A program made the position numbers and the translations under genes. Shown in pieces: positions 35,634 through 44,132 of a DNA stretch of 64,000 nt (position 1 is the stretch's first letter; the number at the start of each line of letters is the position of its first letter). This DNA is from Acinetobacter sp. B51(2017) (GTDB lineage: Bacteria; Pseudomonadota; Gammaproteobacteria; Pseudomonadales; Moraxellaceae): NCBI RefSeq assembly GCF_003711395.1, contig NZ_PJRJ01000017.1, positions 1 to 64,000 on the forward strand. The letters run 5' to 3'. The notes under the pieces were generated by a model that was not told where the DNA came from, searched no databases, and saw nothing but the letters and a program-made list of their open reading frames with translations.

Positions 35634-36545
35634 ATGGAACTGCGACATCTACGTTATTTTGTCGCCGTGGCGGAAACCAAGAGTTTTACCAAAGCAGCAG
35701 AACGTTTATTCATTGCTCAACCCCCGCTAAGCCGCCAAATACAACAGCTTGAAGCAGAAATTGGGGTGCAATTATTTGAACGCGGTACACGTCCATTACA
35801 GTTAACCGAAGCAGGGCAATTCTTTTACCAACATGCAGTTAAACTTTTGTCTAATGCTGAAGAAGTCAAATCGATGACCACGCGAATAGGTATCGTTGAA
35901 CGTAGTATCAAAATTGGCTTTGTGGCGTCATTGTTGTATGGATTATTGTCAAAAATTATTTATGTATTTCGTCAGCAACAGCCAAATTTAAAAGTTGAAC
36001 TGATTGAAATGTCGACTTTTGAGCAGATTCAAGCACTTAAAAAAGGTCAAATTGATGTTGGGTTTGGGCGCTTACGTATTTCTGATCCGCATATAAAGCG
36101 GATTTTATTACGTGAAGAGCCCTTAGTGGTCGCGGTGCATCAGAGTCATCCTTTAGCTCAACAAGCTAACATTAGTTTGGCTGAAATTGAACAAGAAAAT
36201 TTGTTTTTATATCCCAATATTGCTGGGGCTAACTTTGCCACCCAAGTGCAGGGGATCTTTGCAGAACATAGCTTGACGCCCAAAAGCATCAAATTGGTGC
36301 GTGAGATTCAATTGGCATTAGGCTTAGTGGCGGCAGCCGAAGGCGTATGTGTGGTACCAGAAAGTGCCAAATCTATCCAGTTGGCGCATGTACATTATAT
36401 TCCGATCATTGATCATGACGCGGTTAGTCCTGTCTTTATGGCAATTCGTAATTTAGATGCCGCCGATGACTTACGTGCTTTGTTTGACTGTATCTATCAA
36501 GTCTATGATTTAGAAGCAATCGAATATGATAGATCTGTATTTTAA
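35634..36545 (+). CDS. catM: LysR regulator, CatM/BenM type
   Basis: 303 residues. The N-terminus MELRHLRYFVAVAETKSFTK then AAERLFIAQPPLSRQIQQLE is near the one remembered for CatM and BenM. The helix VREIQLALGLVAAAEGVCVVP (about 221) is also characteristic and lines the effector site. These proteins activate ben and cat genes with muconate, and BenM also with benzoate. Only one such gene is present here, so CatM versus BenM cannot be decided. Position 16, Thr, and the rest of the winged helix look intact. Confidence 0.88.
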   Translation: MELRHLRYFVAVAETKSFTKAAERLFIAQPPLSRQIQQLEAEIGVQLFERGTRPLQLTEAGQFFYQHAVKLLSNAEEVKSMTTRIGIVERSIKIGFVASLLYGLLSKIIYVFRQQQPNLKVELIEMSTFEQIQALKKGQIDVGFGRLRISDPHIKRILLREEPLVVAVHQSHPLAQQANISLAEIEQENLFLYPNIAGANFATQVQGIFAEHSLTPKSIKLVREIQLALGLVAAAEGVCVVPESAKSIQLAHVHYIPIIDHDAVSPVFMAIRNLDAADDLRALFDCIYQVYDLEAIEYDRSVF

Positions 36546-36577
36546 AGTATTGAATATCTATATATCTTCAAAAAATG

Positions 36578-36592
36578 GCACTTTTAAAGTAT
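36578..36592 (+). promoter_or_regulatory. Degenerate LysR site before benK-like gene
   Basis: GCAC-N7-GTAT (36578-36592) keeps one half of the ATAC-N7-GTAT motif, 88 bp before the transporter start. This suggests that the same LysR protein controls uptake. Weak by itself. Confidence 0.3.
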
Positions 36593-36679
36593 AAGTCTAT
36601 GCTTAAACGGTTTTGGACAAAGTAGTTTGAATCGCGCATTGTGCACAGCAGATTGTTCTTCACAGTAAGGAGGTGAAGT

Positions 36680-38062
36680 ATGGCTGAGCAGATTCAAATT
36701 CAGCGTGTGGTGGATGAAGCAAAATTCCGCCCATTCCATTGGAGCGTGCTGCTATGGTGTTTAAGCATTATCATTTTTGATGGCTATGATCTGGTCATTT
36801 ATGGTGTTGCGCTGCCTCTATTGATGCAAGAGTGGGGCTTAACGACCGTTCAAGCAGGCTTACTGGCCAGTAGTGCTTTGTTTGGTATGATGTTTGGTGC
36901 TATGGGCTTTGGCACTTTGGCAGATCGTTTAGGTCGTAAAAAAACCATTTTAATTTGTGTGGCTATTTTCAGTGGTTTCACCTTTTTAGGTGCTTTTGCC
37001 GAAAATCCGACCCAATTTGCAGTGTTGCGCTTTCTAGCTGGACTGGGTATTGGAGGCGTGATGCCCAATGTAGTTGCGCTTATGACTGAATATGCACCTA
37101 AACGTATTCGTAGTACTTTGGTGGCACTCATGTTTAGTGGTTATGCCATTGGTGGTATGAGTTCAGCATTACTTGGAGCATGGTTGGTCGGTGACTATGG
37201 CTGGAAAATCATGTTTTACATTGCAGGCATCCCATGTTTATTTTTGCCTGTATTATGGAAATATTTACCTGAATCATTAATGTTTTTAACTCAAAAACAG
37301 CAAAATGATGAGGTTGCTAAAATTGTGCATAAAATCGCACCTGAACAGCGTGTAACTGCGCAAACTCAGTTTGTTTTGCCTGAAATCAATGTTGCAGATC
37401 AAGCACCTTTAAAAGCGTTATTCCAGCAAGGGCGTAGCTTGAGTACCTTTATGTTTTGGCTGGCATTTTTTATGTGCTTATTGATGGTGTATGCGCTTGG
37501 CAGTTGGTTACCAAAATTGATGATTCAAGCGGGTTACTCATTGGGTGCCAGTATGCTGTTCTTATTTGCCTTAAATATTGGCGGTATGCTGGGTGCGATT
37601 GGCGGTGGCATGTTAGCTGACCGTTTCCATATTAAAAAAGTACTCACTAGTTTATTCGTTGTGGGGGCAGTGGCCTTAATTTTACTCGGATTTAATAGTC
37701 CACAACTGGTGCTGTATAGTTTAATTGCCATTGCAGGTGCAGCAACAATTGGTTCGCAAATCCTACTTTATACTTTCGTCGCACAGTTTTATCCTGCCAA
37801 CGTGCGTTCCACAGGCATGGGCTGGGCATCTGGGATTGGGCGTATTGGTGCTATTGTCGGTCCTGTACTCACAGGAGCATTGTTGACTTTTGAGTTAGCC
37901 CATCAAATGAACTTTTTATTGATTGCTATTCCTGGCGTAATTGCTGCGCTTGCGATTTACTTAGTCAATCTTAAGGTTTCAGTGGATGGACAGCCATCTT
38001 CTCAAACGACTACAGAGCCAGAGCAAAATCGATTAAATTTAGATCGTCCATCAAGCAGATAA
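36680..38062 (+). CDS. benK: MFS aromatic acid/H+ symporter (BenK-like)
   Basis: 460 residues, 12 membrane segments, aromatic-acid:H+ symporter group. The membrane signature DGYDLVIYGVALP (about 34-46) with its charged Asp and the loop LADRLGRKK (about 82) are typical. It probably imports benzoate or cis,cis-muconate. AAGGAGGTGAAGT is a strong ribosome site. It is adjacent and codirectional to the catM-type gene. BenK is favoured by the ben context, but MucK or VanK-like function cannot be excluded. Confidence 0.8.
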   Translation: MAEQIQIQRVVDEAKFRPFHWSVLLWCLSIIIFDGYDLVIYGVALPLLMQEWGLTTVQAGLLASSALFGMMFGAMGFGTLADRLGRKKTILICVAIFSGFTFLGAFAENPTQFAVLRFLAGLGIGGVMPNVVALMTEYAPKRIRSTLVALMFSGYAIGGMSSALLGAWLVGDYGWKIMFYIAGIPCLFLPVLWKYLPESLMFLTQKQQNDEVAKIVHKIAPEQRVTAQTQFVLPEINVADQAPLKALFQQGRSLSTFMFWLAFFMCLLMVYALGSWLPKLMIQAGYSLGASMLFLFALNIGGMLGAIGGGMLADRFHIKKVLTSLFVVGAVALILLGFNSPQLVLYSLIAIAGAATIGSQILLYTFVAQFYPANVRSTGMGWASGIGRIGAIVGPVLTGALLTFELAHQMNFLLIAIPGVIAALAIYLVNLKVSVDGQPSSQTTTEPEQNRLNLDRPSSR

Positions 38063-38136
38063 GTGGTAGCAGCTAGATGCGCTATTGATGAACATAGCGC
38101 ATCATGCACCGTTTTGATATATTTTAATCAAAATAC

Positions 38137-38314
38137 TTGCGTATTTGATTTAGCTGTGTATAATTGGAGCCACTAAAATAATAATACTGTTGTTATCGCA
38201 AATCTTTTCATCTCGTTGTTCCCTTCGTTTTATCAGATTTTTTCGTTGCAAAGTTTATTGTCTTAGGCACTATGGCACAAGCCATATAAAGTTTTTAAAG
38301 TATAGGAAAAATCT
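38137..38314 (+). promoter_or_regulatory. csp promoter and long 5' leader
   Basis: TTGCGT (38137-38142), a 16-bp spacer and TATAAT (38159-38164) make a good sigma-70 promoter. The transcript would start near 38171 and leave a leader of about 140 bases before the ATG, as is usual for cold-shock genes whose leader folds with temperature. The leader is U-rich; no second gene is present. Confidence 0.65.
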
Positions 38315-38524
38315 ATGTCAAACGTAGTAACTGGCACAGTTAAATGGTTTAACGAAACTAAAGGTTTTGGTTTTATTGCAGCAGATTCTGGCGAAGACGT
38401 GTTTGCACACTACAGCCAAATCCAAGTTAAAGGCTTCAAAGTATTGCAAGAAGGCCAACGCGTTCAATTCGAAATCGTTGCTGGTCCTAAAGGCTCTCAA
38501 GCTAACGCGATTAGCCCACTTTAA
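38315..38524 (+). CDS. Cold-shock protein (CspA family)
   Basis: 69 residues, single OB-fold cold-shock domain. RNP1 is KGFGFIA (about 16-22) and RNP2 is DVFAHYS (about 28-34), followed by the usual [10 protein letters not shown] end. It is a nucleic-acid chaperone that melts RNA structure. Single gene with its own promoter, leader and terminator; unrelated to the neighbouring catabolic genes. Which csp paralog it is cannot be told. Confidence 0.95.
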   Translation: MSNVVTGTVKWFNETKGFGFIAADSGEDVFAHYSQIQVKGFKVLQEGQRVQFEIVAGPKGSQANAISPL

Positions 38525-38549
38525 TTTTTCTTTTTAGAAAATAAAGTGA

Positions 38550-38578
38550 AAAAAACCCATGCCTTGCATGGGTTTTTT
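38550..38578. terminator. Bidirectional terminator after csp
   Basis: AAAAAACCCATGC (38550-38562) and GCATGGGTTTTTT (38566-38578) form a perfect stem with a CTT loop. It serves csp and the convergent MFS gene. Confidence 0.9.
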
Positions 38579-38583
38579 GTGTC

Positions 38584-39924
38584 TTACTCTGGGCAATCTT
38601 GTTTAAACTGACGTGCTGCAAAGTATAAGAAAATCGATGTAATCAATAGTGCCACAGGAATGACGTATAAGGCATGATGTAAGCCAATCGCTTTAAACTG
38701 TTCTAACATGACCGCAGAACCTGAAGCGAGCATTGCCGCATTCGAAAAATGATCAGATAAAGCCCCTACGACTACGGGTCCAAAAGCACCACCTAAAATA
38801 TACATGCAGGCAAAATACACAGCTACCGCAGTCGCGCGTAAATTTGGTTGTACGACATCCTGAATGGCAGGATACACCGTAGTGTAATAATTATAAGAGG
38901 CTAACCAACCAATACTAAGTAGAATCACTACAGCAGTTAAGGACTGATTTCCTAGATATAAAGCAATTGCAATAAAGATTGAGGAAATAAATAAGCTAAT
39001 TGCTCCGAATAGTAAACGACCGCCAGCCAGACGTTGATGAGCACGATCGGCGACCATACCACCCAATACTAAGCCAATTAAGCCAGTGACACCGACTACG
39101 CAACCTGTAATCACGGCGGCATGGGTCAGGCTTAAACCAAAATAGCGTTGGAACAGCGGTACAAAAAAGGCATTACCCGCATAAGCGGCAAAATTCATGC
39201 TAACACCCGATAAAATTAACCAACGTAGAGTTTTAATTTTAAGCAGTTGGCGCACGGGCTGATGTACGGTTTGTGCTGGTGCAGCAGTGGCAGTTTTTAA
39301 CTGTTGACGTTGAGGCTCTTTCATACGAAAGAAAAAGATCGCCAATAAAATACCAGGCACTGCCGCCAGTAAAAATGGTGCGCGCCAACTATTGAAGTAT
39401 TCGGCAATGGAGCCCACGGTAAAAAATGCCAGTAATAAACCAATGGGTAAACCGAGCATAAAAATTCCCACAGCACGGGCACGGCGTTCAGGTGGAAATA
39501 AGTCGGCAATGAGTGAGTTGGCAGCAGGAGCATAACTGGCTTCACCAATCCCCACTCCAATGCGTACCAGAAAAAACGACACATAGTTCCAAGCGGCTGC
39601 ATTCATGGCAGTAAAGCCACTCCAAATCAGTAAGCCCCAACCAATAATATTTTTACGTGAACCCTTATCTGCCAGGCGTCCAAAAGGTAAACCGGCTACC
39701 GCATAAACTAAAGTAAATGCGGCAGTGACTAAACCTAATTGTAAGTCACTGAGTTTAAACTCAAACCGTAAGGGCTCAATAATAATTGAGGGAATAGTGC
39801 GGTCAAAAAAGTTCAGCATATTGGCCAAAAACAGAAAAAATAAAATCTTCCATGTACGCTGTTTAGTTGTTGTGGCGGGTGCGGCTTTAGCGCTTGTCGC
39901 ATCGATATAACTTTCCTTAGACAT
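38584..39924 (-). CDS. MFS transporter (Spinster-like/organic acid group)
   Basis: 446 residues with 12 hydrophobic segments. FFDRTIPSIIIEPL in the first membrane segment and LPFGRLADKGSRKN (about 75) are major-facilitator features; RIGVGIGEASYAPAANSLIADLF is typical of Spinster-type members. It is divergent from the TetR gene at 40145, with a palindrome between them, so it is likely the regulated transporter of the adjacent CoA-dependent catabolic cluster. Substrate unknown. Confidence 0.8.
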   Translation of the reverse strand: MSKESYIDATSAKAAPATTTKQRTWKILFFLFLANMLNFFDRTIPSIIIEPLRFEFKLSDLQLGLVTAAFTLVYAVAGLPFGRLADKGSRKNIIGWGLLIWSGFTAMNAAAWNYVSFFLVRIGVGIGEASYAPAANSLIADLFPPERRARAVGIFMLGLPIGLLLAFFTVGSIAEYFNSWRAPFLLAAVPGILLAIFFFRMKEPQRQQLKTATAAPAQTVHQPVRQLLKIKTLRWLILSGVSMNFAAYAGNAFFVPLFQRYFGLSLTHAAVITGCVVGVTGLIGLVLGGMVADRAHQRLAGGRLLFGAISLFISSIFIAIALYLGNQSLTAVVILLSIGWLASYNYYTTVYPAIQDVVQPNLRATAVAVYFACMYILGGAFGPVVVGALSDHFSNAAMLASGSAVMLEQFKAIGLHHALYVIPVALLITSIFLYFAARQFKQDCPE

Positions 39925-39994
39925 TATTTAACTTCCTATTGTTCTTGTTGTTGTATATTGATAAAACAGTCTGACATGATCTATATAAACATAG

Positions 39995-40008
39995 TTGTAT
40001 TTATACAA
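39995..40008. promoter_or_regulatory. Palindrome between MFS and TetR genes
   Basis: TTGTAT-TT-ATACAA is a perfect 14-bp palindrome, extended on each side by imperfect bases (GTTGTAT-TT-ATACAAAC). It lies midway in the divergent gap and is the best candidate for the TetR operator. Confidence 0.55.
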
Positions 40009-40144
40009 ACAAGTCTAGGTTGGTGCTTTTAAGCTGTCATTGGTCGGGAAGCAAAAAAGTGCAGTTCAGTCGGAAAAGCGATGCAATTGCACACCAAATT
40101 GGCTACACTGCTGTATGACACTTGCTTATAACAACGAGCTACAG

Positions 40145-40861
40145 ATGCCAAAATCAGATCCTCTCATTAAATCGCCTATGCAAACGCCTGATCCCGCTAT
40201 TCGCCGTGTTTTACCGCGTGGCAGTAACAGCTTGCCGCCTGAAGTGGTGATGTTGTCACAGCGTGGGCGTTTAATTGAAGCCACAGCGTATCATTTAGAT
40301 CAAAAAGGTTATGCGGCCACTTCTGTACAAGATATTATTGACCGTGCAGGGGTGTCTAAAACCACTTTTTATAAGTTGTTTAAAGATAAAGAAGATTGTT
40401 ATTTACAATGTTTTGAACGTATTAGCTCGGCGCATATTAAAGTTTTACATCATGCTTATGCCAATGGCACAGACCATAAAGCCCGCTTAGAAGATGCCAT
40501 TTTGGCCTATGTACAGCATATTCCGCAAAATGCAGTTTATGCCAATGCATTTTTTGCCCTTGCACCTTATACCACCAATAAAATCTTAGCCGAATTAAAT
40601 GTGATTAAAAGCCATTATATGGCGGGGCTTGAATATTGGTTTAATGCCTTACCTGCACATTTTAAACCCTATCCTTTACCAACAGATATTTTTAAAATGC
40701 TGATTGAAGGTGCCATTGCCTATTGCCGCCAATGGATTATGAGTGGTTTTGAACAAAGTAGTACACAAGTACATCATTATATTTGCTATGTGATTTTTGC
40801 AGGTCTTGGGCTGAATGTTTGGGCACATCAAGCGCTGAGCCAAGCCCAAAAGGCGGCTTAA
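40145..40861 (+). CDS. TetR-family transcriptional regulator
   Basis: About 238 residues. The helix-turn-helix (about residues 43-85) reads YAATSVQDIIDRAGVSKTTF then YKLFKDKEDCYLQCFE. A Pro/Arg-rich N-terminal tail precedes it. ATG 40145 (MPKSDPLIKS) is preferred; the frame is open further upstream (40040, 40115) but that part has a different, Cys-rich composition. Probably represses the divergent MFS gene and perhaps the SDR/MaoC operon that converges on it. Ligand likely an acyl-CoA (inference). Confidence 0.82.
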   Translation: MPKSDPLIKSPMQTPDPAIRRVLPRGSNSLPPEVVMLSQRGRLIEATAYHLDQKGYAATSVQDIIDRAGVSKTTFYKLFKDKEDCYLQCFERISSAHIKVLHHAYANGTDHKARLEDAILAYVQHIPQNAVYANAFFALAPYTTNKILAELNVIKSHYMAGLEYWFNALPAHFKPYPLPTDIFKMLIEGAIAYCRQWIMSGFEQSSTQVHHYICYVIFAGLGLNVWAHQALSQAQKAA

Positions 40862-40892
40862 GTTGCTTCAGCCACCTCTTTTGCGGAACATT

Positions 40893-41798
40893 TTAGTGCT
40901 GCATGGCTTTTTCAACAAAGCGTACAGTTTGTTCTGAAGCACTGTTTAAATAATGACGTTTTTCAGATGCAGAAATTTGTTCAAAATGTTGGGCAATGAT
41001 TTCAGGGGTACGCTGTTCTTTAGGAATAAAGACCCCTTCAGTTTCAAAAATATAACTTCTGGCATACACACCCGCACCCACGGCTAAAATAGTTTTAGAT
41101 GGTGCGTCGGGACCTGCCAAAAATAAAGTTGCAGGAGTAATAGCCTCTGGGCTAAGTAAGGGTTTAGCGGCTTCGGGCAATAATTCATCCGTCATACGAG
41201 TATGTGCAGTTGGAGCTAACAAGTTGACTTTAATATTATATTTTTTGCCTTCGGCATCTAAGACATTCATTAAACCTAGTAAAGCAGATTTTGCTACCGC
41301 ATAGTTAGTTTGACCAAAGTTGCCATATAAACCTGAAGCTGACGAGGTGAGAACAATACGACCATAATTTTGTGCCTTCATCACATCCCAAACCGCTTTG
41401 GTACAATGAACACTGCCTTTTAAATGTACATCGACCACATGCCAAAAATCATCTAAATTGGCTTTAGAAAAAGTGGAATCGCGTAAAATTCCTGCATTAT
41501 TAATTAAAATATCAATACGTCCAAAGCGTTGCATCACGTCATCAACCATCTGCGTTACTGCCGTATAATCGGTAATATCCGCATAGCTGAGTAAGGCACG
41601 GCCACCTTGGGCTTGAATTTCCTCAACCACTTTGGCCGCTGCGCTTTGGTCTTGACCAGAGCCATCACGCGCCCCACCAACATCATTGACTACCACATGA
41701 ACACCCAGTTTGGCCAAGGCTAAAGCATAAGATTTACCTAAACCATTGGCAGCACCCGTGACAATAGCCACTTGATCTTGAAATTGATTTTGCATCAT
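40893..41798 (-). CDS. Short-chain dehydrogenase, 3-hydroxyacyl-CoA dehydrogenase (MFE-2/HSD17B4-like)
   Basis: About 301 residues. VTGAANGLGKSYALALAKLG (about 12-31) and VNDVGGARDGSGQ with the catalytic YAVAKSA (about 164) and preceding Ser (TSSASG) match the dehydrogenase domain of peroxisomal multifunctional enzyme 2. Family members oxidise (3R)-3-hydroxyacyl-CoA. ATG 41798 follows AAGGATA. Last gene of SDR-MaoC-SDR, with a MaoC hydratase next to it as in MFE-2, but as separate proteins. The C-terminal extension of about 60 residues is typical. Confidence 0.87.
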   Translation of the reverse strand: MMQNQFQDQVAIVTGAANGLGKSYALALAKLGVHVVVNDVGGARDGSGQDQSAAAKVVEEIQAQGGRALLSYADITDYTAVTQMVDDVMQRFGRIDILINNAGILRDSTFSKANLDDFWHVVDVHLKGSVHCTKAVWDVMKAQNYGRIVLTSSASGLYGNFGQTNYAVAKSALLGLMNVLDAEGKKYNIKVNLLAPTAHTRMTDELLPEAAKPLLSPEAITPATLFLAGPDAPSKTILAVGAGVYARSYIFETEGVFIPKEQRTPEIIAQHFEQISASEKRHYLNSASEQTVRFVEKAMQH

Positions 41799-41820
41799 CA
41801 CTATCCTTGTAAAATATTAT

Positions 41821-42276
41821 TTAAGCTATAAATAAATTAATCCATTCTGCCACTAAGGCAGGTTTTTCTTGACCTTGAATTTCAATGGTAACTTGAGTCA
41901 CCAATTGATATTGTGATTCATTTAACGGGCTAAAGCTTTGAATTAGAATCTTTGCCCGCAGCGAACTGCCAGAGGCCACTGGGGATAAAAAGCGAATCTT
42001 GTTATAGCCATAATTAATGCCCATTTTTAAACCCTTGAGTTTAGGCAGGGTTTGCTGACTAAAATATGGTAACAGCGATAAGGTTAATAAACCGTGTGCA
42101 ATAGTGCCTTGAAAGGGCGTTTGAGCCGCTTTTTGTGGGTCAGTATGAATAAATTGATGATCTAAGGTGGCATCGGCAAAGGCATTAATTCGTGCTTGAT
42201 CTAATACTAGCCAAGGTGAATGTAAAGTTTGCCCGACCAAGTGTTGATAGTCTTCTAAATTCAGCATTTGATTCAT
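41821..42276 (-). CDS. MaoC-like (R)-enoyl-CoA hydratase
   Basis: About 151 residues, single hot-dog domain. The hydratase-2 motif is clear: ADATLDHQFIHTDPQKA followed by FQGTIAHGLLTLSLLPYF (catalytic Asp and His about residues 34-40). It hydrates an enoyl-CoA to the (3R)-hydroxyacyl-CoA that the adjacent SDR can oxidise. ATG 42276 follows AAGGAGCTGATC; an upstream start at 42312 would overlap the preceding SDR gene. Operon gaps are 10 and 22 bp. Confidence 0.88.
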   Translation of the reverse strand: MNQMLNLEDYQHLVGQTLHSPWLVLDQARINAFADATLDHQFIHTDPQKAAQTPFQGTIAHGLLTLSLLPYFSQQTLPKLKGLKMGINYGYNKIRFLSPVASGSSLRAKILIQSFSPLNESQYQLVTQVTIEIQGQEKPALVAEWINLFIA

Positions 42277-42286
42277 GATCAGCTCC

Positions 42287-43057
42287 TTAACGCGTGCTTG
42301 AGTATCCGCCATCTAAAGGAATCACCGCGCCAGTAATATAATCTGAGGCTTTGGAAGCTAAAAATAAGCTGGTGCCAATTAAATCTTCAGCTTGACCAAT
42401 GCGTTTTAAGGGAATGCGTTGTTCGAGTTCATTTTTATTGTGTTCTAAAACAAATTGAATCATTTGGGTGGCAAATGGGCCGGGTGCAATGGCATTCACT
42501 TGAATATGTTGTCCTGCTAAATGCCCCGCTAAATGCCGCGTCAGGTGATGTAAGGCAGCTTTACTACTCGAATATGCATAGCTGTCAAAACGCGGTACGG
42601 TTAAACCATCCATAGAGCCAATATTAATGATTTTAGCGGGTTGTTGTGCAGTGGCTGCTTGACTTAATAAAGGCAATAAAGCTTGGGTTAAAAAGAACAC
42701 CGACTTAAGATTGGTGTCCATGACTTTATCCCAACCTTGTTCAGGATATTCGCCCAAAGGTGCACCCCATGTTGCGCCAGCATTATGAATCAAAATATCT
42801 AGATGCTTTTCATATTTTTGAAATTCTTGAACAAATGATTCAATTTGGCTAACATCCGATAAATCCGCAGATAAGGCATAAACTTCACCAAACTGTTTGA
42901 GCTCCTCGGCGGCTTGTTGGCATTGTGCGACTTTACGCGACACAATATAAACTTTAGCACCTTGTTGTAATAAGCCTTGGGCAATCATATAACCAATTCC
43001 ACGACTACCACCTGTGACTAGCGCCACTTTTCCTTGGACATTAAATAAATTGTGCAT
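42287..43057 (-). CDS. Short-chain dehydrogenase/reductase
   Basis: 256 residues. VTGGSRGIGYMIAQGLLQQG (about 14-33), the NAG motif IHNAGATWG (about 91), the catalytic YAYSSSKAAL (Tyr about 162, Lys about 166) and the end DYITGAVIPLDGG are standard for classical SDRs. Arg after the first glycines suggests NADP(H) preference. It starts the SDR-MaoC-SDR operon. Could be a second hydroxyacyl-CoA dehydrogenase or an oxoacyl reductase; substrate unknown. Confidence 0.85.
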   Translation of the reverse strand: MHNLFNVQGKVALVTGGSRGIGYMIAQGLLQQGAKVYIVSRKVAQCQQAAEELKQFGEVYALSADLSDVSQIESFVQEFQKYEKHLDILIHNAGATWGAPLGEYPEQGWDKVMDTNLKSVFFLTQALLPLLSQAATAQQPAKIINIGSMDGLTVPRFDSYAYSSSKAALHHLTRHLAGHLAGQHIQVNAIAPGPFATQMIQFVLEHNKNELEQRIPLKRIGQAEDLIGTSLFLASKASDYITGAVIPLDGGYSSTR

Positions 43058-43079
43058 ACAGCATCCCTGTTTTTTCTAT

Positions 43080-43091
43080 AAATACGTATTT
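43080..43091. promoter_or_regulatory. AAATACGTATTT palindrome before SDR operon
   Basis: A perfect 12-bp palindrome 23 bp before the SDR start, in the 121-bp gap after tesB. Its place suits an operator, but no identical copy was found elsewhere in the window. Confidence 0.4.
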
Positions 43092-43178
43092 GTTTTTTTA
43101 GGTTTTATAACTTAATCACTGCCTAAATACTAGAATTATTTTTTATATTTAGGTTAATTGTTTGTATTTATTTAAATT

Positions 43179-43994
43179 TTATTTATGCAAACGAATAAGA
43201 CTTTCTTGTATCGCACTACACACCAATTGATTGTTTTGCCAAATAGTGCCCTGATTTAAGCCACGACCATGTTGTGCACTAGGACAATGCAATTGATAGC
43301 ACAGCCATTCATCTACACGAAAATCACGATGGAAATATAAACTATGATCTAAGCTGGCACTCATTAAATTGCTGTCACTTTCGTCTAAATCTAATTGACG
43401 CAGTGCAATATTGAGTAAGCTGTAGTCTGAATAATAGGCCAAAATGGCTTGATGATAAATTTGGTGATCATATTCAAGTGCTAAAGGTTGGTAGGTCTTG
43501 GCATATTCCACGTATTCGTCTTTAACAGCATCAGTTGTTTGTTGAGCAGCTTGCGGTTCAATATGCAAATGAAAAGCTGTAGCATACTGATGTCGAAGCT
43601 GCGGCGGCTGCGCTGGATAGGGTGGCACAGTGGCTTGATAATCAAATTCGGCATATTCAATGCTCATAGAAATGAGCGCAGTAAAAATTAGCTGTCCATG
43701 TTGATAGGCATGTATTTGTCTTAAAGAAAATTTCTGTCCATCTCTTAAACATGTAACCTCATATTCAATCGGAAAATCGCTGTCTCCAGGGCGAATAAAA
43801 TAGGCATGTAAGGAATTGACTGGACGATCGCAGCTTTGCGCTGCTGCCATGATGGCTTGTGCCAAAATTTGCCCGCCAAAGACACGCTTGCCAAAAAAAC
43901 GCACGCTTTGTCCCATAAAGCGCTGCGCTTTGACGGGTGTTAAAGATAACAGATCAAGTAATTGTTGAGTGGCTGTTGTCATAATTTGATTCAT
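43179..43994 (-). CDS. tesB: Acyl-CoA thioesterase II (TesB family)
   Basis: About 271 residues, double hot-dog fold. VRFFGKRVFGGQILAQAIMA (about 31-50) and LHAYFIRPGDSDFPIEYEV (about 63) are TesB signatures; the catalytic Asp lies in SASLDHSLYFHRDF (about 218). It hydrolyses acyl-CoA esters. Start uncertain: 43994 (MNQIMTTATQQ), 43982 and 44048 all lack a good ribosome site. Divergent from the CoA-transferase gene with a shared 17-bp operator-like palindrome between them. Confidence 0.88.
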   Translation of the reverse strand: MNQIMTTATQQLLDLLSLTPVKAQRFMGQSVRFFGKRVFGGQILAQAIMAAAQSCDRPVNSLHAYFIRPGDSDFPIEYEVTCLRDGQKFSLRQIHAYQHGQLIFTALISMSIEYAEFDYQATVPPYPAQPPQLRHQYATAFHLHIEPQAAQQTTDAVKDEYVEYAKTYQPLALEYDHQIYHQAILAYYSDYSLLNIALRQLDLDESDSNLMSASLDHSLYFHRDFRVDEWLCYQLHCPSAQHGRGLNQGTIWQNNQLVCSAIQESLIRLHK

Positions 43995-44074
43995 AATGAT
44001 AGAAAAAAAAGCCAATTTTATCTTCATCCTTGCATATTTTTTCAGCATAATCCAAAATTATGTTATAAAATTTA

Positions 44075-44091
44075 GTTTCACTCTGTGAAAT
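44075..44091. promoter_or_regulatory. Palindromic operator site A (tesB/CoA-transferase)
   Basis: GTTTCAC-TCT-GTGAAAT: perfect 6-bp arms TTTCAC/GTGAAA with a 3-base spacer. Same design as sites at 53347, 58533 and 62184. It lies 42 bp before the CoA-transferase start at 44133. Confidence 0.65.
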
Positions 44092-44132
44092 AAAAAACAA
44101 AAAAAGCCACAATAAAGGAAGTATTGCAGCAT